From Haematobia irritans (taxonomy: Eukaryota; Arthropoda; Insecta; Diptera; Muscidae), in contig NC_134397.1 in assembly GCF_050003625.1 (NCBI RefSeq), forward strand, positions 97,758,162-97,822,161: DNA of 64,000 nucleotides, given 5' to 3'. The notes beneath the pieces are model-generated. The model was not told where the DNA came from. It saw only the letters and a program-made list of their open reading frames with translations, and did no database searches. Below are positions 11,929 to 21,766 of this stretch, one piece after another; the first letter of the stretch is position 1; every line of letters starts with the position of its first letter. The position numbers and the translations under genes were made by a program.

Positions 11929-12430
11929 CTAGGCTCTTGGTAAACAATTCGATAGGATTTTTGAAAGGATATTTTCGTGGGTAGCTTTCTGTGTATTTAT
12001 TTGTTGAGCGTTATTATTTTTAACTGTGTTAGAGTACAGATTACTTGTTCTGTTTTGATTTGTTTTCGATGCATTTTGGGAAGTAGTTAAACTGGTGCAT
12101 TTTTTTTTTTTTTGTGCTCCATTATTGTTTTGGAGCAGATTTTCAGAGTTTAGATAACGTTTATGGAGTTTTTGATTTTGATTGCGCAACTTTTGAAGCT
12201 CCTTAGCAACAAAGCTCGCAGGAGTTATTCACCGCAATTGCAGCTTTTCGGGAGGAAAATAGATGGTTTTTCGCAATTTTTGGTTTCGTGTTTGCCCGCG
12301 CATTTAGCGCACCTTGGTTGTTTTGAGCAGTAATTCTTTGTATGATTATATCCCTGGCAGTTCTTACATTGGGGAATGACTTTTGAGTGTTTAATGGCTT
12401 CTATTTTGACAATGGTGTTCAAAATTTGCT
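11929..12430 (-). pseudogene. Jockey-like LINE ORF1, zinc-knuckle half
   Basis: The gag-like domain contains CKNCQGYNHTKNYC and CAKCAGKHETKNC zinc knuckles, the style of jockey/X/TART-type ORF1 proteins, followed in another frame by an Asn/Gln/Lys-rich tail (11929-12189). Two frames are needed, so the copy carries at least one frameshift near 12200. Confidence 0.75.
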
Positions 12431-13070
12431 TTGTTTCATATATATCTTATATATTCTCTGAATGATGAAAGCTTAGGATAAATATATGGAGGTACTATAC
12501 GTATACTGATGAGTTTTATTAAGAGCATTCACAATATTGAAGCCTTGTTCTTTCAGATCCGATATAATTTCGAAGGGGCTGCAAGAGTGATGTAGGTTCT
12601 GGATTTACTGTCTCCTCACCATAGCTTATCGGGGGTGTTAAGAGCTCCCCCATCTATTCTTGTAGTCTTATTTCTTGTCTTTTTATCTTTTTTATATTTT
12701 TTAGAAGGATCCACTCGGTTTCCTTTGCCAATTCCTCTTCGTCCTTTCCATATATGATCTGTCGGGTATTTCCCGATTCATTAGCCATACTAATATTTGC
12801 ATTAGTGGCTTCTTCATTACTTCCATTATTATTATTTATTCTTTGAGTTTGTGCGAACTGTGATCGAAAGGCTGCATTTTCCTCGTGCAATCGGCTGCAA
12901 ATATTCTCCAACGCTTTTATTCTTTCTTGGAGGTCAATATTGATTTGCTCCAATTCTTTGAGTTTTGAAACTCTGAAATGGCTTAGGCTATTTCTTGCCG
13001 TAGCGGCTGAGGGAGTTTCTTCCATTTTTAGAAATAACCCACAGTTCGTATATTGTAGCATATATATTCA
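12431..13070 (-). pseudogene. Jockey-like LINE ORF1, N-terminal coiled-coil half
   Basis: N-terminal half of the same ORF1. Residues ~25-75 of the open segment (12654-13061) form a probable coiled coil (LKELEQINIDLQERIKAL), followed by an Asn/Ser-rich linker and a basic/acidic stretch ending at KRQEIRLQE. Such coiled coils promote ORF1 multimerisation in other LINEs. The next ~220 bp downstream (12430-12650) is frameshifted. Confidence 0.6.
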
Positions 13071-13232
13071 TTGTTTCATACGATCAATATCACGAGCTTG
13101 GCAGCGCTGTTCTGTCCCTTATTTGGGTAACAGAACAATTATTTCTGTTTTGCTGAATTGATTCTCTATCAGTTTGTTTATCGTTTTGTTTATAGCTTCA
13201 TACAGTAAAATTGGCTATGAACTTCACTAGTA

Positions 13233-14259
13233 ACAGGTTGGCTGATAAGTCCCCGGTCTGACACATAGATGGCGTCGCTAGTATTAAATGCATATTATTT
13301 TTATATAGTACCAACCTTCAAATGATTCGTGTCAAAATTTGACGTCTTTTAGTCAATTAGTTTATGAGATAGAGCGTCTTTTGTGAAGCAACTTTTGTTA
13401 TTGTGAAAAAAATCCACAAAATGATTTTGAATGACCGTAAAATGAAGTTGATCGAGATAGCAGACGCCTTAAAGATATCAAAGGAACGTGTTGGTCATAT
13501 CATTCATCAATATTTGGATATGCGGAAGCTCTGTGCAAAATGGGTGCCGCGCGAACTCACATTTGACCAAAAACAACAACGTGTTGATGATTCTGAGCGG
13601 TGTTTGTAGCTGTTAACTTATAATACACCCGAGTTTTTCCGTCGATATGTGACAATGGATGAAGCATGGCTCCATCACTACACTCCTGAGCCCAATCGAC
13701 AGTCGGCTGAGTGGACAGCGACCGGTGAACCGTCTCCGAAGCGTGGAAAGACTCGAAAAGTCCGCTGGCAAAGTAATGGCCTCTGTTTTTTGGGATGCGC
13801 ATGGAATAATTTTTATTGATTATCTTGAGAAGGGAAAAACCATCAACAGTGACTATTATATGGCGTTATTGGAGCATTTGAAGGTCGAAATCGCGGCAAA
13901 ACGGCCCCATATGAAGAAGAAAAAAGTGTTGTTCCACCAAGACAACGCACCGTGTCACAAGTCATTGAGAACGATGGCAAAAATTCATGAGTTGGGCTTC
14001 GAATTGCTTCCCCACCCACCGTATTCTCCAGATCTGGGCCCAGCGACTTTTTCTTGTTCTCAGACCTCAAAAGGATGCTCGCAGGGAAAAAATTTGGCTG
14101 CAATGAAGAGGTGATCGCCGAAACTGAGGCCTATTTTGAGGCAAAACCGAAGGAATACTACCAAAATGGTATCAAAAAATTGGAAGGTCGTTATAATCGT
14201 TGTATCGCTCTTGGAGGGAACTATATTGAATAATAAAAACGAATTTTGACAAACAAATT
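13233..14259 (+). mobile_element. Mariner (irritans-subfamily-like) transposon, right end missing
   Basis: The left terminal inverted repeat starts ACAGGTTGGCTGATAAG just after a TA dinucleotide. The body ends at GACAAACAAATT without the right repeat, and is immediately followed by CCTAA repeats and a SINE. The element is therefore truncated on the right and could not be cut out. It also lacks the coding sequence for the transposase N terminus, an internal deletion. Confidence 0.9.
13403..14233 (+). pseudogene. Mariner transposase, broken
   Basis: DDE/D transposase of the mariner type, very close to the irritans subfamily. The first helix-turn-helix is deleted; the second (KLIEIADALKISKERVGHI) is present. 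The linker motif WVPRELT is kept. A TAG interrupts the frame at ~13607, and a frameshift near 13760 shifts into GKVMASVFWDAHGI. TMDEAWLHH carries the first catalytic Asp and HQDNAPCH the second. A 1-bp deletion at the PYSPDL.P motif takes the third Asp out of frame. The C-terminal part is readable only in the next frame up to the stop at 14231-14233. Mariners move between species readily, so the closeness need not track species descent. Confidence 0.9.
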
Positions 14260-14497
14260 TAACCTAACCTAATGCTGGTGACATTTCTGAGGGTTTCAAA
14301 GCTTCTCTAAGTGGTTTCACTACAATGTAGAACGCCGTTCGGACTCGGCTATAAAAAAGGAGGTCCCTTGTCATTGAGCTTAACATGGAATCGGGCAGCA
14401 CTCAGTGATAAGAGAGAAGTTCACCAATGTGATATCACAATGGACTGAATAGTCTAAGTGAGCCTGATACCTCGGGCTGCCACCTAACCTAACCTAT
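14260..14497 (+). mobile_element. SINE with LINE-A-type 3' tail
   Basis: A ~235-bp element starts after a short CCTAA stretch (14260-14272). A possible RNA polymerase III A box lies in TCTAAGTGGTTTC and a B-box-like CGTTCGGACTC about 30 bp later. The last ~60 bp (ATATCACAATGGACTGAATAGTC to the CCTAA repeats) match the 3' ends of the LINE-A copies here. Sharing the 3' tail with a LINE is how many SINEs recruit the LINE machinery. Confidence 0.75.
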
Positions 14498-14559
14498 GGT
14501 GTTTATTTATTGATCTGCCAGTATTTAATATAGCAGAACGGTTGTGTTAATTGCAGTCA

Positions 14560-15250
14560 GCAAAATAGAGTGTAGGTTCACAACTGCACTTGAGTGACTG
14601 GATTTCTTTCGAAAAAAAACAAAAACTTGTTTGATACCCGATACGGTTTTAAACACGCCTGTGACCTCTGAATGATGCTGATGTTGTAATTGTAAGAATA
14701 CGGCGAGATTTTTACCTTAGTGGCGAAAGACACTAACTTTCCTATATTTTGCTCCGAAATTTGTGGCAATTCACGCACACTACGTAACTGGCTTTTGTAT
14801 TAATTGTTCCGGTCTACCCTACCTACATCGAAGTTGTTCTACGGCTACGTTAACATTGTCTGGACAAATTAAAAAACACTTCACAGTCTCACGTGCATCT
14901 CCTTTTAAATATTTTAGCAAGCGCTGGTTGTTTTCCAAATTGTAGATTGCACGTAGGCGGTGTAGAATATTGGCCAGTCCTCCTGTAATCCACTAAACTG
15001 GGGTAAATCTTGTAATTTTCTTGAAACAGTATTGTTTTCTGCCGAAGATAACTGGGAATATACTGAACCATGATACTGCGGAGTGGCGCCGATGTTCTGC
15101 TGCGCTAGGGTATTTCCGTTATCTGCTGACGTCCCAATTGCACTTAAATGTGTATTTGTTAATAATGGTATTGGGCTTGCAGCGGCTACACTCGCGGGCA
15201 GCATAAAATTCGGCTGTGTGTAACAAATCACGTTTTGCGGGAGGACATTT
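14560..15250 (-). pseudogene. BEL/Pao-type gag relic
   Basis: Minus-strand fragment of a BEL/Pao gag. The motif KLQDLPQFSGLQEDWPIFY (around 15010) is the conserved 'P.F.G....W..F' signature of this family. It is followed, across frameshifts, by ENNQRLL-like sequence and by QLRELPQISEQ (14750-14778). The upstream part is Ala/Ser/Thr-rich. No protease, RT or LTR of this element is visible, so this is an isolated remnant. Confidence 0.7.
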
Positions 15251-15312
15251 TGAGCAGAGGTTGTGAGGTTAGGCAGAATATGTGGATAAGTGAAAGTTTG
15301 CGTTGACGTTTG

Positions 15313-15973
15313 TACACTGAAAAGAAAGCATGTCCGGATCCAAAGCTTTTGTCTTTACTTTAAAAATTTTGGTATTGATTCCGAGCCAAAGAAGCGGAGA
15401 ATACAAGTAAGGATACTTTTAAGACACAATTCTCTTTTAAATTTGGGTTTTGTGTACTTGCTTCTAGGAAGCAAATTTTAATTTTTCGTTTTTTCAGCTG
15501 TTTTTCTTCATATGCCATCAAAGTCCCTTAAAAACGAGTTAACGACAACTTTATTTTCCACATTCAGACTCGACTTTCGGTAGAATTTATGCTATGTTTC
15601 AAGTAAAAAACGTCTTTAAAATAAAGTGTTGAAAAACGTGTCCTATATTTGAACGATTTTTTGCTTTGTAGTCAAGATGCAAAAAGACAACAAATTTAAA
15701 GACAAGTTAATTAATTTTAAAGATTTTTTCTGAATTATTAAAGTCAAGTTGACCTTACCCCAAAAAAAAAAATTTTTCATGTTATGATACCCATTTTTAA
15801 ATGAAATCACTTAATTATAAGGACAATACGACTTCATTGAAAAGTTTATCGACTTTTGGACAAGGAAAAAAACTTTATATTAGAGAAATGCGTCTTCTAT
15901 ACTAAGCAAACTTTGCATTCGTATTTTAAGGACATGAAATCTTTGGCCTCACGACAATATTTTTTTCAGTGTA
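15313..15973 (+). mobile_element. 661-bp MITE, TACACTGAAAA family, copy 1
   Basis: Bounded by TACACTGAAAAGAAAGC on the left and TTTTTTTCAGTGTA on the right, which are inverted repeats of each other. A second copy of the same length lies at 43006-43666, and broken copies lie at ~55388-55800, ~58480-58980 and 61058-61215. No coding capacity; non-autonomous DNA element. Confidence 0.85.
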
Positions 15974-17058
15974 TTGTGTTTGGAGCGAGGACTAGGTTAG
16001 TGGTAGTGTTCGCGATGGCTGCATTATTGGCAGGGTACGATGGAAATGTTTCATATTCTATGAAATTTCATATTCTATGATACTTCCGTGAAATAGCACA
16101 AAGTTGAGATTTGCATTAGAAGAAATAGAATAGGAACTCGTTCATTTAGTGTGGCATGGTGTAAGAAAAAGCGTGTTCACGTTATGCAATGTTCAAGTTA
16201 GGCGGTGTTCACGTTACCGCGAGTGCACTGTATGTGGTTTAGGGTATAAAAGTTCAGAAGTACACTGAAAAAAAATATTTACGTGATATTAAAGATTATG
16301 CAACTTAAATTTTAGGATGCGCAATTTAAAAAATATTAAGGACAAATTTATTTAAAATAATGACACTTTAATTAAAATAAAGTTTGTAATCATCATATCA
16401 TTTTTCATTAAATTAATCTCGCATGTCTTTGAACTAAAGAAACTTTTCCTTTAAATAAAAAAACATATTTTTGATTTAAAGAAATCGTCCTTAAAATAAC
16501 TGATATATTGAATCTTTCGATTTGAGAAAAAAAAGCTTCAAATATAGGCTATGACTTATTTTGAAGATTTAGCATGTTTGGTTTAAAGTTTTTTCGGAAT
16601 TAAGAAAACATTTTTACTTTGAGGTATACGCTATAATTTGGATTTTCAAACTGGCATTTATTTGTACGTGAATAGCATTATTAATATACCGCGAAAATGA
16701 AATGAAAGATCTGAATCCTAATTTTAATTTTATTGATCCTAGATTGCTGCTTAAGGCTTCTATATTTTTTTCTCAAAATTAAATCACACCACTGTGCTGT
16801 GCTGCTTGAGGTTCTGTAGAACATGCATAACCCTCGCAAAACATTTATAACCCAAGTAGCAACATGTTCTATGCAACATGGATTTGATATTTGTTATGCT
16901 TGGTTTGGTTTCGATTGTTGTTGTTTCTTTTGTTGTGCTTGTGTTTTCAAGCTATGCTGCCGTCGAACGATGTATTTGTTCGGTTTGTTTAGCGAAGCGC
17001 TGATGTTCCGCATGTTCTATAAAAATCCAAGCCATTTGAAACCGCTTTCAAGCATACT
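15974..17058. other. Spacer with a further TACACTGAAAA end
   Basis: Contains a 'TACACTGAAAAAAAATATTT' end near 16261 that starts another AT-rich MITE-like stretch to ~16640; its right end is not clear. 16800-17058 is less AT-rich, with no recognisable gene. An 86-codon Cys-rich open frame at 16823-17083 has no family likeness and runs into the LINE-A tail. Confidence 0.5.
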
Positions 17059-17208
17059 TGTGCAGACCTTTAGGTTAGGTTAGGTTAAAGTGGCAGCCCG
17101 ATTAAGATTCAGGCTAACTTAGACTATTCAGTCCATTGTGATACCACATTAACTAAAAGTACGTATTACATATGGGCACTTCTAGTTTTAACCGCTGAAC
17201 CTTCTTGC

Positions 17209-17669
17209 TTATTTTTCTTTGTAGAACCAACCAGATTGTTCCAAAAACATTAGCAGACTGCTTAAGTTAACGTTTTCCAGATCCGCCAGTAATCTGAAGC
17301 TATATGCTCCTAAAAGTTGCTTGCGCTTTACACAAAATGCAGGACACTCACACAAGAGGTGTTCAATTGATTCCTTTTCCTCCGCATCATGACAGCTCAT
17401 ACAATAGTCATTATACTTCGCGCCTATAGTTTTTGCAAAATCGCCTATCAGGCAGCGACCCGTTATAGCCGATATCAGGAGTGATATCTGACGTCTCAAG
17501 AACACTAGCATATCTAGTGTGCGGTTTAAGTTTAAATGGGGCCATATTTGCTTGGTGTCGTTACAACCCTTGCAATTCTCCCATCGAACATTTGCCATCA
17601 TAACAGCCTTCTCACGCAGCATGAGCTTGCAGGTAGCCAGGGGCATACCAACAGATTCTAGTTCCCCTG
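17209..17669 (-). pseudogene. LINE-A ORF2 C-terminal domain
   Basis: The final ~150 residues of ORF2, downstream of RNase H. It contains RWENCKGCNDTKQIWP and a Cys/His cluster CMSCHDAEEKESIEHLLCECP, a putative zinc-binding element common at the ends of LINE ORF2 proteins. The frame ends at 17209. On its N-terminal side it is cut by the DD41D insertion at 17669, and the frame continues at 18601. Confidence 0.85.
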
Positions 17670-17671
17670 TA

Positions 17672-18598
17672 ATAAAGGGTGATTTGTTAAGAGCTTGATA
17701 ACTTTTTTTTAAAAAAAAACGCATAAAATTTGCAAAATCTCATCGGTTCTTTATTTGAAACGTTAGATTGGTCCATGACATTTACTTTTTGAAGATAATT
17801 TCATTTAAATGTTGACCGCGGCTGCGTCTTAGGTGGTCCATTCGGAAAGTCCAATTTTGGGCAACTTTTTCGAGCATTTCGGCCGGAATAGCCCGAATTT
17901 CTTCGGAAATGTTGTCTTCCAAAGCTGGAATAGTTGCTGGCTTATTTCTGTAGACTTTAGACTTGACGTAGCCCCACAAAAAATAGTCTAAAGGCGTCAA
18001 ATCGCATGATCTTGGTGGCCAACTTACCGGTCCATTTCTTGAGATGAATTGTTCTCCGAAGTTTTCCCTCAAAATGGCCATAGAATCGCGAGCTGTGTGG
18101 CATGTAGCGCCATCTTGTTGAAACCACATGTCAACCAAGTTCAGTTCTTCCATTTTTGGCAACAAAAAGTTTGTTAGCATCGAACGATAGCGATCGCCAT
18201 TCACCGTAACGTTGCGTCCAACAGCATCTTTGAAAAAATACGGTCCAATGATTCCACCAGCGTACAAACCACACCAAACAGTGCATTTTTCGGGATGCAT
18301 GGGCAGTTCTTGAACGGCTTCTGGTTGCTCTTCACTCCAAATGCGGCAATTTTGCTTATTTACGTAGCCATTAAACCAGAAATGAGCCTCATCGCTGAAC
18401 AAAATTTGTCGATAAAAAAGCGGATTTTCTGCCAACTTTTCTAGGGCCCATTCACTGAAAATTCGACGTAAGTCTATTCATGATGAAATGTCAAAGCATA
18501 CTGAGCATCTTTCTCTTTGACACCATGTCTGAAATCCCACGTGATCTGTCAAATACTAATGCATGAAAATCCTAACCTCAAAAGAATCACCCTTTATG
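17672..18598 (-). mobile_element. DD41D (rosa-type) Tc1/mariner-superfamily transposon, nested
   Basis: Ends are near-mirror images (ATAAAGGGTGATT on the left, AATCACCCTTTAT on the right) with TA at 17670-17671 and 18599-18600. Removing it restores the LINE-A sequence as seen in the uninterrupted copy at ~33945. At 927 bp it is too short for an intact autonomous element; the sequence for the transposase N-terminal DNA-binding region is missing. Confidence 0.88.
17782..18477 (-). pseudogene. DD41D transposase, N-terminally truncated
   Basis: The catalytic domain is nearly complete. The open frame begins after a TGA near 18480 (IDLRRIFSEWALEKLAENP) with no ATG; the nearest start-like codon is a TTG at 18433-18435. 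Catalytic residues are in FSDEAHF, QQDGATCHT and CDLTPLDYFLWG. Counting from the second to the third Asp gives 41 intervening residues, hence DD41D. The C terminus (RMDHLRRSRGQHLNEIIF) is intact. The DNA-binding half is deleted, so this copy cannot transpose itself, although its catalytic frame is open. Confidence 0.9.
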
Positions 18599-18600
18599 TA

Positions 18601-20800
18601 AGGTAGTCCCTAGCCTTGCCAACTAATCCGCTTCGCAGTTCCCCGGTATGTTCCTATGGCCAGGCACCCATATTAGGTGAACATTGTACTGCTCAGCCAT
18701 CTCATTGAGAGATTTGCGGCAGTCGCTGGCCGTTTTCGAGTTGAGGAACACAGAGCCCAAGGATTTTATTGCAGGTTGACTGTCTGAGTATATATTAATG
18801 CCCACATTTTTTGGAACATTACTTCTCAGCCAATTCGCCACCTGCCTTATTGCTAATATTTCAGCCTGAAAAACACTACAGTGATTAGGTAATCTTTTCG
18901 CTATTCGAAGTTCCAGATCATTAGAATATACTCCGAAACCCAATTGTCCACCCAATTTGGAGCCATCAGTGTAGAAATCTATATATTCTTTATTCCCCGG
19001 GGTCTGTGTGCACCACGCCTCACTGTTGGGGATTAGAATCTCAAACTTTTTGTCGAAAAGTGGACACGCGAAAGTGTAATCCACTACGTTAGACACATCT
19101 GGCATTATTTTGAGGACCGAACTGTGACCGTAACTTTTTTCCGACCACAGCGATAGCTCGCGCAACCGCAGAGCCGTTTTTGCAACTGACTGTTTGGCCA
19201 AAATGTCTAAAGGCAATAGATGCAGCATGACATTAAGGCAATTTGTTCCTGTCTTGCTGAATGCGCCTGAGATACACAAGCACGCCATACGCTGAACTTT
19301 GTCTAAGCTTGTCGGCTGGTGAAGTGCCGGCCACCAGACTACAACACCATATAGCATTATAGGTCTAACCACTGCCGTGTATATCCAATGCACAATTTTT
19401 GGTTTTAGTACCCACTTTTTTCCTATTGCCTTTATGCACGAGTACAAAGCTACCGTTGCTTTTCTCGCCCTTTCTTCAATATTAAGCTTAAAGTTCAGCT
19501 TCCTGTCCAAAATAACGCCAAGGTATTTTGCACACTCACCAAAGGGAATTTCAATACCCCCTAAGGAAATGGGCCTAACCGTGGGAGTTTTGCGATCTTT
19601 GTAGTACATGACTATTTCTGTCTTTGCAGGATTTACCCCAAGACCATTGTCTTTCGCCCATTTCTCAGTCATCCGGAGGGCTCTCTGAATAATATCTCTG
19701 ATTGTGGATGAGAATTTTCCCCTGACTGCTAGAGCCACATCATCGGCGTATGTCACCACTTTTATCCTTTCTTTTTCTAAAGTAACCAGAAGGTTATTTA
19801 TAGCAACATTCCAAAGAAGAGGTGATAGAACTCCTCCTTGGGGAGAGCCTCTGTTCGCATACGTTTTTATGTTTGCTTGTCCTTGTGTGGCTGAAATACG
19901 TCTCTTCATTAGAAGTTCGTCTAACGGTCTAAGTATACATGGATCAACATTCAGAGTTGTCAGTCCATTTAATATCGAGCTCGGATGTCGTTTCGAGAAC
20001 AAACTTGAATCGATGCTAGTTCTAAGATAAATATCTATCATCCTCTCCAGAGTCTTAGTAGGAATGAGGATAAGCTGATCGGTCGGAAATCCTTCGCCCT
20101 CGAGTGAGAGGCTTTTCCCGCTTTAGGTATGAAAACGACTTTTGTTTCTCTCCACTTTCCTGGGATATATGATAAGTTGATACATCCTTTATATATCGCC
20201 GACAACCAGGGGATAAATTTGTCAGTCACTGCTTGTAACTCCGCCGGAGTAATTCCATCAGGTCCTGGGGATTTGAATGGTCCAAACCTATTTAACGCCC
20301 ATCTTATTCTAGATTCCGATACAATTTCCTCGATAGGAAACGACCGCTGAGCCACTGTGGCACCGCCAGAACCTGGTTCAACGGTCTGATTTCCAGAAAA
20401 ATGTGTGTCCAATAGTACCTCCATCGTCTCCTCACTGGACGTTGTCCAATTGTCCTCCGATGTTTTAATGAAACCTAGAGCGGAGTTGGTGGATGATAGA
20501 ACCTTCCGTAGTCTGTAAGCCTCGGACGTATTCTCAATACTGCTGCAGTAATCATTCCAAGAGTTATGCTGAGCATTTCTCAGTCCTCGCTTGTATCCTC
20601 TCAGATTCTTCTTGTAAGCGTCCCAATCCTCAGTGGCTCTAGTGGACTTTGCCTTGTTAAAGAGCTTCCTGCAGGGTTTCCTCATATTACTTAATTCCGT
20701 AGACCACCATGGTGGTCGATTTTTCCCCCTTGGCTTCCCTCTAGGGCATGCAGCTTTCAGTGAGATGTTGAGGACCTTAGTAATCCGCTCCACTGCGTGT
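18601..20800 (-). pseudogene. LINE-A ORF2: reverse transcriptase and RNase H
   Basis: RT runs from the fingers (FRPISLSSFLL, ~20060) to YADDVALAVRG (~19740), then the thumb (KYLGVILDRKLNF) and a C-terminal region. RNase H follows at ~18990-18625 with all four acidic residues visible: FYTDGSKL, FQAEILAI, IYSDSQPA and NCEAD. Two defects stand out: a frameshift at ~20040, and a deletion that joins SSLFSKRH directly to PSSILNGL. Copies at 32.5 and 48.4 kb have about 45 residues there, including the segment with the first catalytic Asp. This RT is therefore dead even where its frame is open for 472 codons. Confidence 0.9.
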
Positions 20801-21512
20801 TCGATATTTTATATATTTCTCATATTTATCTCTGTTATTTCCGGTATCATCATATTGAACGATTCCCTATACCTATTCCAGTCAGCTTTCCTAACATTTG
20901 GCGGAAATATGGTCTTGGTGGTATGAACATCAAATTTGAAACTGATGTAGCGATGATATGAGAAGATGTGTTCACTTAAAACCTGCCACTCAGATATCAT
21001 TTTATTCAGTTCTTGCGAGGCCAAGGTGATGTCCAAAACCTCTTGCCTGTTTTTGGTGACAAAGGTTGTGACATCTCCCTTGTTGCAAACTACCAGATTA
21101 GTACGCAAAATAAACTCTATTAGCGACTCTCCCCTTGCATTAGTATCACTACTTCCCCATATACTATGATGCGCATTCGCATCGCATCCCATTCGTCTTT
21201 GTTTTCATTGACTCTTCAACTAAGGTCTTAACGGCACATGGAGGCATCTCCCTGTCATGTCCCATGTAGACCGAAGATACCCAATATTTGCATTTGGCTA
21301 TTTCTAAATTGGCAACGACAGTGTCTGCATTGCACATTGAAGGAAGCAGAATCAAGTTAAGCTCGTTTTTAGCAATTACACATGCTCGATTTACATCATT
21401 ACCAGTATACTGCAATAGTTTGAACCCCGGGGTACTTAATTCACATATTTGGTTTCTATAAACTATGGTTCTTGTCTATGTCCCCTTTCATCAGGAGAAC
21501 TTTTAAGGCAGC
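20801..21512 (-). pseudogene. LINE-A ORF2: endonuclease
   Basis: Endonuclease domain in overlapping frames. MGCDANAHHSIWGSSDTNARG is the D.N/W motif, and LDITLASQEL follows. The SDH motif reads SYHRYISF here, with Tyr for Asp, whereas the copy at 47.6 kb keeps SDHRYISF. The N-terminal part (21164-21415) is in a different frame. The upstream end is the junction with the CR1-like LINE near 21513-21517. Confidence 0.82.
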
Positions 21513-21766
21513 ACATGTTGTTGTTTAATGTTGTTGTTTATTATTAAATTCCATATCTAGTATAACAAGATTTCAAATCTTATAAATGACTATACTAGTA
21601 CTTATAATTATGCATTAATAATCTTTGCAACAGATAATAATGTTTAAAGTAAATGATTAAAAATGATTTTTTTAAGCAGTACAGCAAAAAACAAAACAAA
21701 TGAAATGAAATGAAAGGGACAAAATGTAGAGTAGCAATCAATCATTCAAATAATAAAAAAAAAAAA

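Noticed and set aside
16823..17083. 86-codon Cys-rich open frame
   Set aside because: Its C terminus is encoded by the LINE-A tail and its target duplication; no homology or promoter context.
18623..20041. 472-codon frame as an active LINE reverse transcriptase
   Set aside because: Comparison with the two other copies shows the segment containing the first catalytic Asp is deleted.
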